From Mycolicibacterium vulneris (GTDB taxonomy: Bacteria; Actinomycetota; Actinomycetes; Mycobacteriales; Mycobacteriaceae): DNA of 42,547 bases. A program made the translations under genes and the position numbers. Positions 9,546 through 16,507 of the stretch are shown one piece after another (positions within the stretch are counted from its first letter, which is position 1; each line of letters starts with the position of its first letter). Location of the stretch: contig NZ_NCXM01000042.1 of the NCBI RefSeq assembly GCF_002104765.1, positions 1-42,547 of the forward strand, written 5' to 3'. The notes beneath the pieces were generated by a model. It saw only the letters and a list, made by a program, of their open reading frames with translations. It was not told the origin of the DNA and did not search any database.

Positions 9546-10202
9546 GTGTTGATCACCGGATTTCCCGCCGGCATGTTGCAGTGCAACTGCTATGTGCTGG
9601 CCGAGCGGCCAGGAACGGACGCCGTCATCGTGGATCCGGGCCAGCGGGCGATGGGCCCGCTGCGAAACATCCTGGACAAGAACCGGCTGACGCCGGCCGC
9701 GGTACTGCTGACCCACGGGCACATCGACCACATGTGGTCGGCGCAGAAGGTGTCCGACGCCTACGGTTGCCCGACCTACATCCACCCCGAGGACAGGTTC
9801 ATGCTGACCGACCCGATCTACGGCCTGGGCCCGCGCCTGGCGCAGATGGTGGCGGGCGCCTTCTGGCGGGAGCCCAAGCAGGTCGTCGAGCTGGACCGCG
9901 ACGGCGACAAGCTGGACCTGGGCAGTGTGACCGTCAACGTAGACCACACGCCCGGACACACCCGCGGGTCGGTGGTGTTCCGGGTCGCCGGGGACGAGGA
10001 CGTCGTGTTCACCGGTGACACGCTCTTCGAACGCGCGGTGGGCCGCACCGACCTGTTCGGCGGCAGCGGCCGCGACCTGCTGACCTCGATCGTCGACAAA
10101 CTCCTGGTGCTCGACGACAAGACCGTGGTGCTGCCGGGGCACGGCAACTCCACCACCATCGGCGCCGAGCGGCGCCTCAACCCGTTCCTCGAAGGCCTGT
10201 AG
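9546..10202 (+). CDS. MBL-fold hydrolase (glyoxalase II-like)
   Basis: 218 aa from the GTG at 9546 (VLITGFPAG). The open frame extends to 9495 but that part has no homologous look. Metallo-beta-lactamase fold: zinc motif THGHIDHMW, then DHTPGHTRG, FTGDTLFE and VLPGHG supply the remaining ligands. Related enzymes hydrolyse S-lactoylglutathione; mycobacteria lack glutathione, so the true thioester or other substrate is unknown. It is placed 3 nt before hisS as in M. tuberculosis (Rv2581c), so the two are probably co-transcribed. Confidence 0.9.
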   Translation: MLITGFPAGMLQCNCYVLAERPGTDAVIVDPGQRAMGPLRNILDKNRLTPAAVLLTHGHIDHMWSAQKVSDAYGCPTYIHPEDRFMLTDPIYGLGPRLAQMVAGAFWREPKQVVELDRDGDKLDLGSVTVNVDHTPGHTRGSVVFRVAGDEDVVFTGDTLFERAVGRTDLFGGSGRDLLTSIVDKLLVLDDKTVVLPGHGNSTTIGAERRLNPFLEGL

Positions 10203-10205
10203 CCC

Positions 10206-11486
10206 GTGAGCGAGTTCTCCGCGTTTTCGTCGTTTTCTGGGCCCAAGGGCGTGCCGGACTACGTCCCGCCGGATTCGGCCCAGTTCGTCGCGGTACGCGA
10301 CGGCCTGCTCGGCGCGGCCCGCCTGGCCGGCTACGGCGATATCGAGTTGCCCATCTTCGAAGACACCGCCCTGTTCGCCCGCGGCGTCGGCGAATCCACC
10401 GACGTGGTGTCCAAAGAGATGTACACGTTTGCCGACCGTGGCGATCGTTCGGTGACGCTGCGGCCCGAGGGCACCGCGGGCGTGGTGCGCGCGGTCATTG
10501 AGCACGGCCTTGACCGCGGCGCGTTGCCGGTCAAACTCTGTTACGCGGGGCCGTTTTTCCGCTATGAACGTCCGCAGGCCGGCCGCTATCGCCAGCTGCA
10601 GCAGGTCGGCGTGGAGGCGATCGGCGTCGACGACCCGGCTCTGGATGCCGAGGTGATCGCGATCGCCGACGCTGGCTTCCGCTCCCTCGGGCTGGACGGA
10701 TTCCGCCTGGAGATCACCTCGCTGGGCGACGACAGCTGCCGGCCGCAGTACCGGGAACTGTTGCAGGACTTCCTGTTTGCGCTCGACCTGGACGAGGAGA
10801 CGCGACGGCGGGCGCAGATCAACCCGCTGCGGGTGCTCGACGACAAGCGGCCCGAGGTGCGCGCCATGACGGCCGACGCTCCGGTGCTGCTCGATCACCT
10901 GTCCGATGCGGCCAAGCAGCACTTCGACACCGTGTTGGCGCATCTGGATGCGATGGGGGTGCCCTACGTCATCAACCCCCGCATGGTGCGCGGGCTGGAC
11001 TACTACACCCAGACCACGTTCGAGTTCGTGCACGACGGCCTGGGCGCGCAGTCCGGTATCGGCGGCGGTGGCCGCTACGACGGCCTGATGCGCCAGCTCG
11101 GCGGACAAGACCTGTCCGGCATCGGGTTTGGGCTCGGCGTGGACCGCACGTTGCTGGCGCTGCGCGCGGAGGGCAAGAGCGTGGGGGAGACCGCGCGGTG
11201 CGAGGTGTTCGGCGTGCCGCTGAGCGAGCAGGCCAAGCTGCGGCTGGCGGTGCTGGCCGCGCAGTTGCGCGCCGGCGGCGTGGGCGTCGACCTGGCCTAC
11301 GGCGACCGCGGGCTCAAGGGCGCGATGCGCGCCGCCGACCGTTCCGGGGCCCGGATCGCGCTGGTCCTCGGCGACCGCGACATCGAGGCCGGCACCATCG
11401 GGGTGAAGGATCTCGGGACCGGGGAGCAGGTCCCCGTCGCGCTGGATTCCGTTGTCGCCCAGGTGTTCGAGCGGCTCGGCCGCTGA
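10206..11486 (+). CDS. hisS: Histidyl-tRNA synthetase
   Basis: 426 aa, GTG start. A class II synthetase that charges tRNA-His. Motif 1 region near GKVPDYVPPDS/ELPIFEDTALFARGVGE; motif 2 around FFRYERPQAGRYRQLQQ; the two HisRS signatures LVRGLDYYT-like (MVRGLDYYTQTTFEF) and GGGGRYDGL; motif 3 GIGFGLGVDRTLLAL; C-terminal anticodon-binding domain from about residue 330. Length matches the mycobacterial enzyme. The stop lies 32 nt before the next start codon. Confidence 0.97.
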   Translation: MSEFSAFSSFSGPKGVPDYVPPDSAQFVAVRDGLLGAARLAGYGDIELPIFEDTALFARGVGESTDVVSKEMYTFADRGDRSVTLRPEGTAGVVRAVIEHGLDRGALPVKLCYAGPFFRYERPQAGRYRQLQQVGVEAIGVDDPALDAEVIAIADAGFRSLGLDGFRLEITSLGDDSCRPQYRELLQDFLFALDLDEETRRRAQINPLRVLDDKRPEVRAMTADAPVLLDHLSDAAKQHFDTVLAHLDAMGVPYVINPRMVRGLDYYTQTTFEFVHDGLGAQSGIGGGGRYDGLMRQLGGQDLSGIGFGLGVDRTLLALRAEGKSVGETARCEVFGVPLSEQAKLRLAVLAAQLRAGGVGVDLAYGDRGLKGAMRAADRSGARIALVLGDRDIEAGTIGVKDLGTGEQVPVALDSVVAQVFERLGR

Positions 11487-11505
11487 GGTTGTCGCCCGCG
11501 ACTGG

Positions 11506-11526
11506 TAAACTCGAACACATGTTCGA
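11506..11526 (+). promoter_or_regulatory. LexA (SOS) box overlapping -10 and start codon of the DUF222/HNH gene
   Basis: TCGAACACATGTTCGA at 11511-11526 is a perfect mycobacterial SOS box (TCGAAC-N4-GTTCGA) and a full palindrome. TAAACT at 11506-11511 fits a -10 element and ends 7 nt before the ATG at 11519, so the mRNA is probably leaderless. LexA bound here would cover the -10, the transcription start and the start codon. Several REP13E12-family genes of M. tuberculosis are known LexA targets (from memory). Confidence 0.8.
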
Positions 11527-12718
11527 AGAGGTCCGGGCTCAGTTCAACGAGGAGTTCGAGCGTTGCTATCCGTCGACGACGCGGGCGTCGGCGGGTCTGC
11601 TAGAGCGGATCGGGGTCGCCGCGCGGGCGGAAAATCGGGCTGCTGCCGCACAGTTGGCAGCCATTGCCGAATTGTTTTCTTACCGGCTGTCACGGTGTTC
11701 GGAGACCGAGGAGTGGGCCGTCGACACGGAGGCGGCGGTGAGTGCGGAGGTGGCCGCCGAGTTGCGGATTGGCCAGGGACTGGCCGGGAGTCGCGTGCGC
11801 TATTCCCGCGCGATGCGCGAGCGGCTCCCGAAAGTGGGTGCGGTCTTCGCGGCCGGCGATATCGACTACCGAATGTTTCAGACGATCGTGTTCCGCACCG
11901 ATCTGATCACCAACCCCGACGTGTTGAGCGCCGTGGACGCCGCGCTGGCCGCCAAGGTCACCAGGTGGCCTTCATTGAGCCAGGGCCGGTTGGCCGCGCA
12001 GGTGGACAAGATCGTCGCGCAGGCCGACGCGGACGCGGTACGCCGCCGCAAGGAGCGCATGGCCGATCGCGAGATCTGGATCGCCGATGCGGGCGACGGC
12101 ATGTCGCATATCGAAGGCAGCCTGATGAGTCCGGACGCGCATGCGTTGGATAAGCGGTTGAATGCGTTGGCGGCCACGGTGTGTGAGCATGATCCGCGCA
12201 CCCGTGAGCAGCGCCGCGCTGACGCGTTGGGGGCGCTGGCGGCCGACGCAGATCGATTGGGGTGTCGGTGCGGGCGATCGGATTGCGCGGCCGGCAAACG
12301 ACCCGCAGCGGGCCCGGTGGTGATTCATGTGATCGCCGAGCAGGCCGCGCTGGATGGCCACGCTTCAACGGCAGTCGCTCAGATAGGTGCTGAAGGCTTG
12401 GTCCCGCCGGAGTTGCTCGCCGAGTTGGCCGCCTCGGCCAAGCTGGCGCCACTGGTTCATCCCGGGGATGCGCCGCCGGAGCCCGGTTATGCGCCGTCCA
12501 AGGCGCTGGCCGATTTCGTACGCTGCCGTGATCTGACGTGTCGTTGGCCGGGCTGCGACCGCCCGGCCACGGACTGCGACCTCGACCATACGATCCCGTA
12601 CGCCGACGGCGGCCCCACGCACGCGTCGAATCTCAAGTGTTATTGCCGCACACATCACCGGAACGCCAAAGTACGTTTCATCGACCAGGGCGAACAGGCC
12701 GCCCCGATAGCCTGCTAA
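11519..12718 (+). CDS. DUF222/HNH endonuclease (REP13E12 family), 3' end replaced by an integrated element
   Basis: ATG at 11519. 399 aa: residues 1-379 are host sequence; about 20 residues from the junction to the stop are encoded by the integrated element. The N-terminal 300 residues are the helical DUF222 domain; the C-terminal HNH site reads DLDHTIPYADGG, SNL, CRTHH, so the catalytic His-Asn-His residues are all on this side of the break. The missing tail is at 22203-22556. Whether the truncated chimera still cuts DNA is unknown. The family is repeated in mycobacterial genomes and serves as the attB site of phiRv1. Expression is probably SOS-induced. Confidence 0.88.
   Translation: MFEEVRAQFNEEFERCYPSTTRASAGLLERIGVAARAENRAAAAQLAAIAELFSYRLSRCSETEEWAVDTEAAVSAEVAAELRIGQGLAGSRVRYSRAMRERLPKVGAVFAAGDIDYRMFQTIVFRTDLITNPDVLSAVDAALAAKVTRWPSLSQGRLAAQVDKIVAQADADAVRRRKERMADREIWIADAGDGMSHIEGSLMSPDAHALDKRLNALAATVCEHDPRTREQRRADALGALAADADRLGCRCGRSDCAAGKRPAAGPVVIHVIAEQAALDGHASTAVAQIGAEGLVPPELLAELAASAKLAPLVHPGDAPPEPGYAPSKALADFVRCRDLTCRWPGCDRPATDCDLDHTIPYADGGPTHASNLKCYCRTHHRNAKVRFIDQGEQAAPIAC
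12653..12678 (+). other. attL: crossover core and right attP arm
   Basis: CATCA at 12653-12657 is the only sequence shared with the other junction (22197-22201). The element-derived arm AAGTACGTTT at 12669-12678 is the exact reverse complement of AAACGTACTT at 22173-22182. The left flank is host HNH coding sequence (CRTH). Confidence 0.8.
12708..12713 (+). promoter_or_regulatory. -10 box, leaderless promoter of the HEPN-like gene
   Basis: TAGCCT ends 7 nt before the ATG at 12721, and no Shine-Dalgarno sequence is present. The same TANNNT-N7-start arrangement precedes the next two cargo genes. Confidence 0.45.
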
Positions 12719-12720
12719 CC

Positions 12721-13830
12721 ATGGCGACAGAAGCGACCATCGAGCGGTGGGATCACGTCCTTGACGAGGTTGAGAAGACCCGTAAGGGTTCCCCGTTTAT
12801 CAACCTGTTGGTGCCTGGGTATAAGCAGCTTGACCAAGGTTTCCGCTTAACCGTCAATGCGATCACCAGGGCGTTCCGCGACGCCTGGCAGACGGATCGT
12901 CCAGCCGACGGGTCGGCGCTCTTCGAAGTTCTCGAACCGGTCGCCGCGGTCATCGACGACTGGGATTTCACGCAATCCGCCGAACCCCAGGTCGATGAGT
13001 TCATGGGCGTGGTCGCTGAGGCACGGCGCAGGCTCGCCGAGGACGACCTCAGCCAACCGACCGCCGAGGAGGTGGTGGCGGATTTGGAGACCCTGCTCAA
13101 GGTGTCGGTCTTGGTTGCGCGCGTTGGTCACCAGGGCGCTCTGGCGATCGCGGACGCGGAGCGACAGGGTCGGAACCAGTCGGTGAATAGGGCGACCGAC
13201 CGACCGGCGACCTACCTCGACCTCAACACGATGCGTTGGGGTGACCAGCCTTCCAAGACGACTCTGCCGTTGTCGGTGTTCGTGTCGATGGTCACGCCCC
13301 GCATGGCGACGTTCGCAGAAGCCATGAAGCAACCGGTCGAGGATCAACCGGAGATCATGAAGCGGTTCGCGGCGCAATGGGTGGTGCACGTATACACCGA
13401 GTGGGAAGAGCACTATCGCCCCGCGCTCGCCGCGGCACTGGGCTGTGACGTTGAAGCGGTCCGCAGCGACTACTTCGCCGACCTGAAGCGGATGCGCCAA
13501 GACTACGTCCACAAGATGCGCGGCATCTCCCGCAATTCTGCCAAGAACAAGGTGCTGAAGTGGTATGCGAAGGGAGACAACATGATTCCCACTCAAGCTA
13601 ACTACGAGCAGCTGCTAGCCGATTTCCCCAAAGAGGAACTGCTTCAACCGAAACCGGTGCCGCCCGTGCAGCGCAAACCCATTCCGGCCAACGCGACGCC
13701 CGACCTGGTGCGCAGATTCGAAGAAACGGCCGATCGCATTGGTATCGCCAAGGACGAGGCCGTTGACCAGATGTTGTCCGCGTGGATCGCGGCAAATCCA
13801 GACACCGACGCAAATGACAATTCCGTTTAG
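12721..13830 (+). CDS. Uncharacterised cargo protein with a HEPN-type RX4H motif
   Basis: 369 aa, ATG start, no SD. I do not recognise the family. The protein is predicted mostly helical and soluble. Residues 212-275 include a long helix, then DYFADLKRMRQDYVHKMRG, where Arg259 and His264 form the R-X4-H motif of HEPN RNases, a fold common in toxins and anti-phage systems. The N-terminal 200 residues (WDHVLDEVEKTRKGSPFINL) have no motif I can name. The Pro-rich stretch 305-325 precedes a helical C-terminus. It is more AT-rich than the chromosome around it, sits directly at attL, and converges with the next gene. RNase/defence function is inferred only from motif and position. Confidence 0.75.
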   Translation: MATEATIERWDHVLDEVEKTRKGSPFINLLVPGYKQLDQGFRLTVNAITRAFRDAWQTDRPADGSALFEVLEPVAAVIDDWDFTQSAEPQVDEFMGVVAEARRRLAEDDLSQPTAEEVVADLETLLKVSVLVARVGHQGALAIADAERQGRNQSVNRATDRPATYLDLNTMRWGDQPSKTTLPLSVFVSMVTPRMATFAEAMKQPVEDQPEIMKRFAAQWVVHVYTEWEEHYRPALAAALGCDVEAVRSDYFADLKRMRQDYVHKMRGISRNSAKNKVLKWYAKGDNMIPTQANYEQLLADFPKEELLQPKPVPPVQRKPIPANATPDLVRRFEETADRIGIAKDEAVDQMLSAWIAANPDTDANDNSV

Positions 13831-13867
13831 CACAACAACAACTTTGGGGTAATACGCCCGCCGGTGA

Positions 13868-14719
13868 TTAAGGTGCCGCCGACGACAATGCGACCAGCCT
13901 GCGCACCGCCTCCTCGACCGCAGGCAGCCCACGAAATGCGGCATCCAGCAGCCGGTTTTGATCGCCCTTCTGGATGACCTTCCACCGACCCGTACCAGGG
14001 TCGGTGCCCGTTATCTCCCTGCCGGGTAGGGCGGCCCAGGGACGCGCATGCGCGAAGCCGCTCATCGACTGCCAGGTGTTGAGAAGCGTGATCGCCGGGT
14101 TATAGCTGCCCGTAGCGCCCGCAGGTATGACGGTGCCAGCGAGCTTCACCATGTCGGTATCTGTGGTGCAGTGCTGGGCGAAGGTTCGGCGCGTGAACGG
14201 CTTCGTCGGGTTGAGCAGCGTATTGGCCTGTTCGACGATCCAGTCCTGTCGCCTTCCCATTTCGTCAGCCCACTCCTGGTGGCCTTCGCCGTGGAGGTCC
14301 TGGTTCTGCGGGAAGGTCCTGACCGTATCAACCCATGCCACTTCGGACCTGATGTCCCTGAAGCTGAATTCGAGTGCGCGGACTCGTCGTTCATCGCGCG
14401 TGCTCCCGCTCAGCAGCCACAACGCCGTCGCACCCGCGGTGATTGCCGTTCGAATCAGTGAGAACTGCGCATAGGGAAACGGCTCCTCGCGGTTCCGCAG
14501 CGACCAACTCAAGAACCGGAGATGGTCGAGTGCGGTGAGCAAGCACTGAACGACGTCTTGATGGAAGGTGCGGTAGATCGGGTGTAGGTAGGCGTCATCA
14601 GCCGCGATCTCGGACGTGGCCGCGACCTCCAACTCGAGCACCCTCTCCAACGCAAGCCGAACACGGTTTTCTAACCAGCCATAACCATCCTCGACCGTCG
14701 GCTCGTCGCCATTCGACAC
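13868..14719 (-). CDS. Uncharacterised helical cargo protein
   Basis: 283 aa from a GTG with a leaderless-type -10 box. Family not recognised. Predicted helical throughout: residues about 55-130 include LIRTAITAGATALWLLSGS, a pattern found in actinobacterial proteins of unknown function, and the region near residue 220 reads SMSGFAHARPWAALPG, with a His after a helix as in HEPN-like folds. No signal peptide; the hydrophobic stretch at about 85-105 is more likely buried than transmembrane. Convergent with the preceding cargo gene (37 nt gap) and same strand as the following one (57 nt apart). No phage structural resemblance. Confidence 0.65.
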   Translation of the reverse strand: MSNGDEPTVEDGYGWLENRVRLALERVLELEVAATSEIAADDAYLHPIYRTFHQDVVQCLLTALDHLRFLSWSLRNREEPFPYAQFSLIRTAITAGATALWLLSGSTRDERRVRALEFSFRDIRSEVAWVDTVRTFPQNQDLHGEGHQEWADEMGRRQDWIVEQANTLLNPTKPFTRRTFAQHCTTDTDMVKLAGTVIPAGATGSYNPAITLLNTWQSMSGFAHARPWAALPGREITGTDPGTGRWKVIQKGDQNRLLDAAFRGLPAVEEAVRRLVALSSAAP

Positions 14720-14726
14720 GGTGCAG

Positions 14727-14732
14727 ACGATA
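14727..14732 (-). promoter_or_regulatory. -10 box, leaderless promoter
   Basis: TATCGT on the minus strand ends exactly 7 nt before the GTG at 14719, consistent with a leaderless transcript. Confidence 0.45.
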
Positions 14733-14776
14733 GCGCGAAAATTGCGGTGCGCTACGAGATTTGCCGCTACCGCGCG

Positions 14777-15478
14777 CTAGGGCTGCGGCGTTAGCATTAC
14801 CGCCAGGTCGAGGAAGATCATGAAGTTGTTCACGGCCTGCCAGGTGAACGGATAGGCACCTGGTGTACTGCTTGCCTTCTCAAAGTCGTTGCGGATTAGC
14901 TCGAGGTCCTGCTCGACGGCCGGACGCGAGTCGGCGACCACCCCAACAAACCGCCCGTTCGTCAGCCTCATGTGCCCGACCTCGCCGACGTGGTCAGTCA
15001 AGGTGAGCGTGGAACCCCCGCCCTCGCCGACCACCACATAAAACTTGAGGTGTTCAGGCGACGGCGGCGCGGGGAACCATTGGATCGTCTCGCGGTTTCT
15101 CAACCGTTTCTCGGTGAATTGGCCGAAGGTGGTCGACGGAGTCAGGATCACCGCGGCCTGTCGCCAGCCAGGAGCAAACTCGGGCGCTTCGGCCATGCGG
15201 TAGATCTCCCGCTTATCAGCGAAACCGCCCTGCTGCGAAAACTCTGTTGTGAATGCCAGACGAGATGCCGCGTCACGCCCCCGAGCGTCAGCCTGATGGA
15301 GGCTCAGTTTGATCTGAGGTCGCGTCTGGCGATTGCTGATGTAGATCTCGTCCAGGCCCTGCTGGTTAGAGTGGCCCGTTACCGTCCATGTCAGTGAACG
15401 CAAGCCGTTAGAGTCGCCAGCAGCGAAATGAAAGGTGCCGGGCGCATCGAGTTCGATCGGCTTAGGTGGCATCAACAC
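14777..15478 (-). CDS. Uncharacterised cargo protein
   Basis: 233 aa if the GTG at 15478 is used, as its leaderless-type promoter suggests; an ATG follows two codons later (15472). Family not recognised. The first half looks like alternating beta strands (FHFAAGDSNGLRSLTWTV, DEIYISNRQT, IKLSLHQ), followed by FTEKRLRNRETIQWFPAPP and HLKFYVVVGEGG; the C-terminal 45 residues are a hydrophobic helix. The mixed beta layout differs from the helical neighbours. Same strand as the previous gene and possibly co-transcribed with it (57 nt). The three genes may form one accessory module. Confidence 0.62.
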   Translation of the reverse strand: MLMPPKPIELDAPGTFHFAAGDSNGLRSLTWTVTGHSNQQGLDEIYISNRQTRPQIKLSLHQADARGRDAASRLAFTTEFSQQGGFADKREIYRMAEAPEFAPGWRQAAVILTPSTTFGQFTEKRLRNRETIQWFPAPPSPEHLKFYVVVGEGGGSTLTLTDHVGEVGHMRLTNGRFVGVVADSRPAVEQDLELIRNDFEKASSTPGAYPFTWQAVNNFMIFLDLAVMLTPQP

Positions 15479-15485
15479 GCCGCCC

Positions 15486-15491
15486 AGGATA
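15486..15491 (-). promoter_or_regulatory. -10 box, leaderless promoter
   Basis: TATCCT on the minus strand ends 7 nt before the GTG at 15478, the third cargo gene with this arrangement. Confidence 0.45.
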
Positions 15492-15908
15492 AGCGCGCTG
15501 CGACCTCGGGATCTGCACCACCACGGGCTGAGGAACCCGGGCCGCGGCGTTCACATTCAACGTAAACAGCGCCCCTCCCAGGCCCCAAAGCTAAACCGGT
15601 CCAGACAGTTCCCCACCAGGCCGTTCCCGGCCAAATCGAAGCATTTTCGGCACTGAAGCGTCGTTCAGGGTGTGCGGGGGTAGAAGTCACCTTTCCGGGC
15701 GGTCAGGCAAATTTGACCCCCCCTTCAACATTTCGACCGGGCATGGGGGTGGTCGGATGGTCGGACGGGGTAGCTGTCCTTCGTCGGGACGGCCCGACCG
15801 TCGCTGGATGGGTGGTGAACTGCTGACCGTCCGCTGCGGATGGGTGGTACCCGAGGGGGATTGGCGGCGGGGATCGCTATGGGAACCGTCCGCGCGCTGG
15901 CGCTGGTG

Positions 15909-15986
15909 GTCCGTGCCGAGCAGCGTTGCAAATAACCAAAAACGCCACTTGTTCGATGCTGTTACAGGGTGCTGCTCGGCACGGAC
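15909..15986. repeat. Perfect 16-bp inverted repeat around a 46-nt loop
   Basis: GTCCGTGCCGAGCAGC at 15909-15924 pairs exactly with GCTGCTCGGCACGGAC at 15971-15986. The loop is AT-richer than its surroundings and holds a second short hairpin, GCGTT with AACGC. No T-tract follows on either strand, so it is not a standard terminator. It could be a structured RNA, a replication or packaging signal, or a short non-autonomous element; no target duplication is visible. Confidence 0.75.
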
Positions 15987-16098
15987 GTCTGTGATGGGAA
16001 ATCAGGCAGGGGCCGGCGGCGTCGCGTGGATCGGGCACACGACGCCGCCGCCCTCTCGCCGGTCGCGTGTCCGGTCGCGAACGGCAAGCTCATCGGCA

Positions 16099-16278
16099 TC
16101 AGCGGCGTCTGCTGAGCAGCTGGGTGGCGTTGGCCAGCGTCGACCGGCCAGCGGTGATCGCCGCCGGCTCGCTGGCGTAAGGGCTCACGCTGTCGCGCTG
16201 CTGGCCGGTGCGCGGATCGGTGCACCGCCAGCGCCAGACGTCGCCCTCGGCGTACGCCGAGGGCGACTCGTCAGGCAT
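16099..16278 (-). CDS. Small phage protein, last gene of the capsid operon
   Basis: 59 aa. The ATG at 16278 overlaps the previous gene's stop by 8 nt, supporting translation. Contains YAEGDVWRWRCTDPRTGQQRD, with a Trp/Arg-rich strand, and a helical C-terminus. No family recognised; its place after the capsid gene suggests a head-associated or accessory role. Confidence 0.6.
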   Translation of the reverse strand: MPDESPSAYAEGDVWRWRCTDPRTGQQRDSVSPYASEPAAITAGRSTLANATQLLSRRR

Positions 16279-16507
16279 CGCTGGATCGCCGCTGACGCTT
16301 CGGTTTCGGCTTGGCCTCGGGCTGGCTGGCCTGGTCGCCGTCCTCGGCGTCGGGCTCGTCGACCAGGTCGACGTAGCCGAACTTGACCCACTCGGCCGCG
16401 ACGGTCGCCGGGACCTCCGCGGTGTCACCAGGCCAATAGCTGACCCCGGCGTGGGTGACCTTGACCGGGTGTCGGACAACGACTGTCGTCGTCTTGGCGG
16501 CGCTCAT
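16271..16507 (-). CDS. Small phage protein downstream of the capsid gene
   Basis: 78 aa. The ATG overlaps the capsid stop by 4 nt (ATGA). An N-terminal beta-rich part (VKVTHAGVSYWPGDTAEVP, then a helix WVKFGYV) is followed by an acidic and then Lys/Arg-rich tail. Similar short proteins commonly follow major capsid genes in mycobacteriophages; a head-decoration or head-joining role is an inference. Confidence 0.65.
   Translation of the reverse strand: MSAAKTTTVVVRHPVKVTHAGVSYWPGDTAEVPATVAAEWVKFGYVDLVDEPDAEDGDQASQPEAKPKPKRQRRSSDA

Larger units (their letters stand above)
15479..16098. other. 620-bp intergenic stretch between phage genes and cargo
   Basis: I see no convincing gene: frames that stay open have shadow-like Arg/Pro composition. 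It contains a long inverted repeat (15909-15986, listed separately), a direct repeat GGATGGGTGGT at 15806-15816 and 15838-15848, and a locally AT-rich spot in the hairpin loop. It lies downstream of the capsid operon and upstream of the cargo promoters. Confidence 0.5.

Noticed and set aside
12721..15478. CRISPR array, retron or toxin-antitoxin pair in the cargo region
   Set aside because: No spaced repeats, no reverse transcriptase motif and no small paired gene next to the HEPN-like gene.
15909..15986. Rho-independent terminator or IS end for the 16-bp inverted repeat
   Set aside because: No T-run follows either arm, no transposase is near, and no target duplication flanks it.
15670..16386. 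Long plus-strand frame in the intergenic stretch
   Set aside because: Composition is typical of antisense shadow and it runs across the inverted repeat and two supported minus-strand genes.
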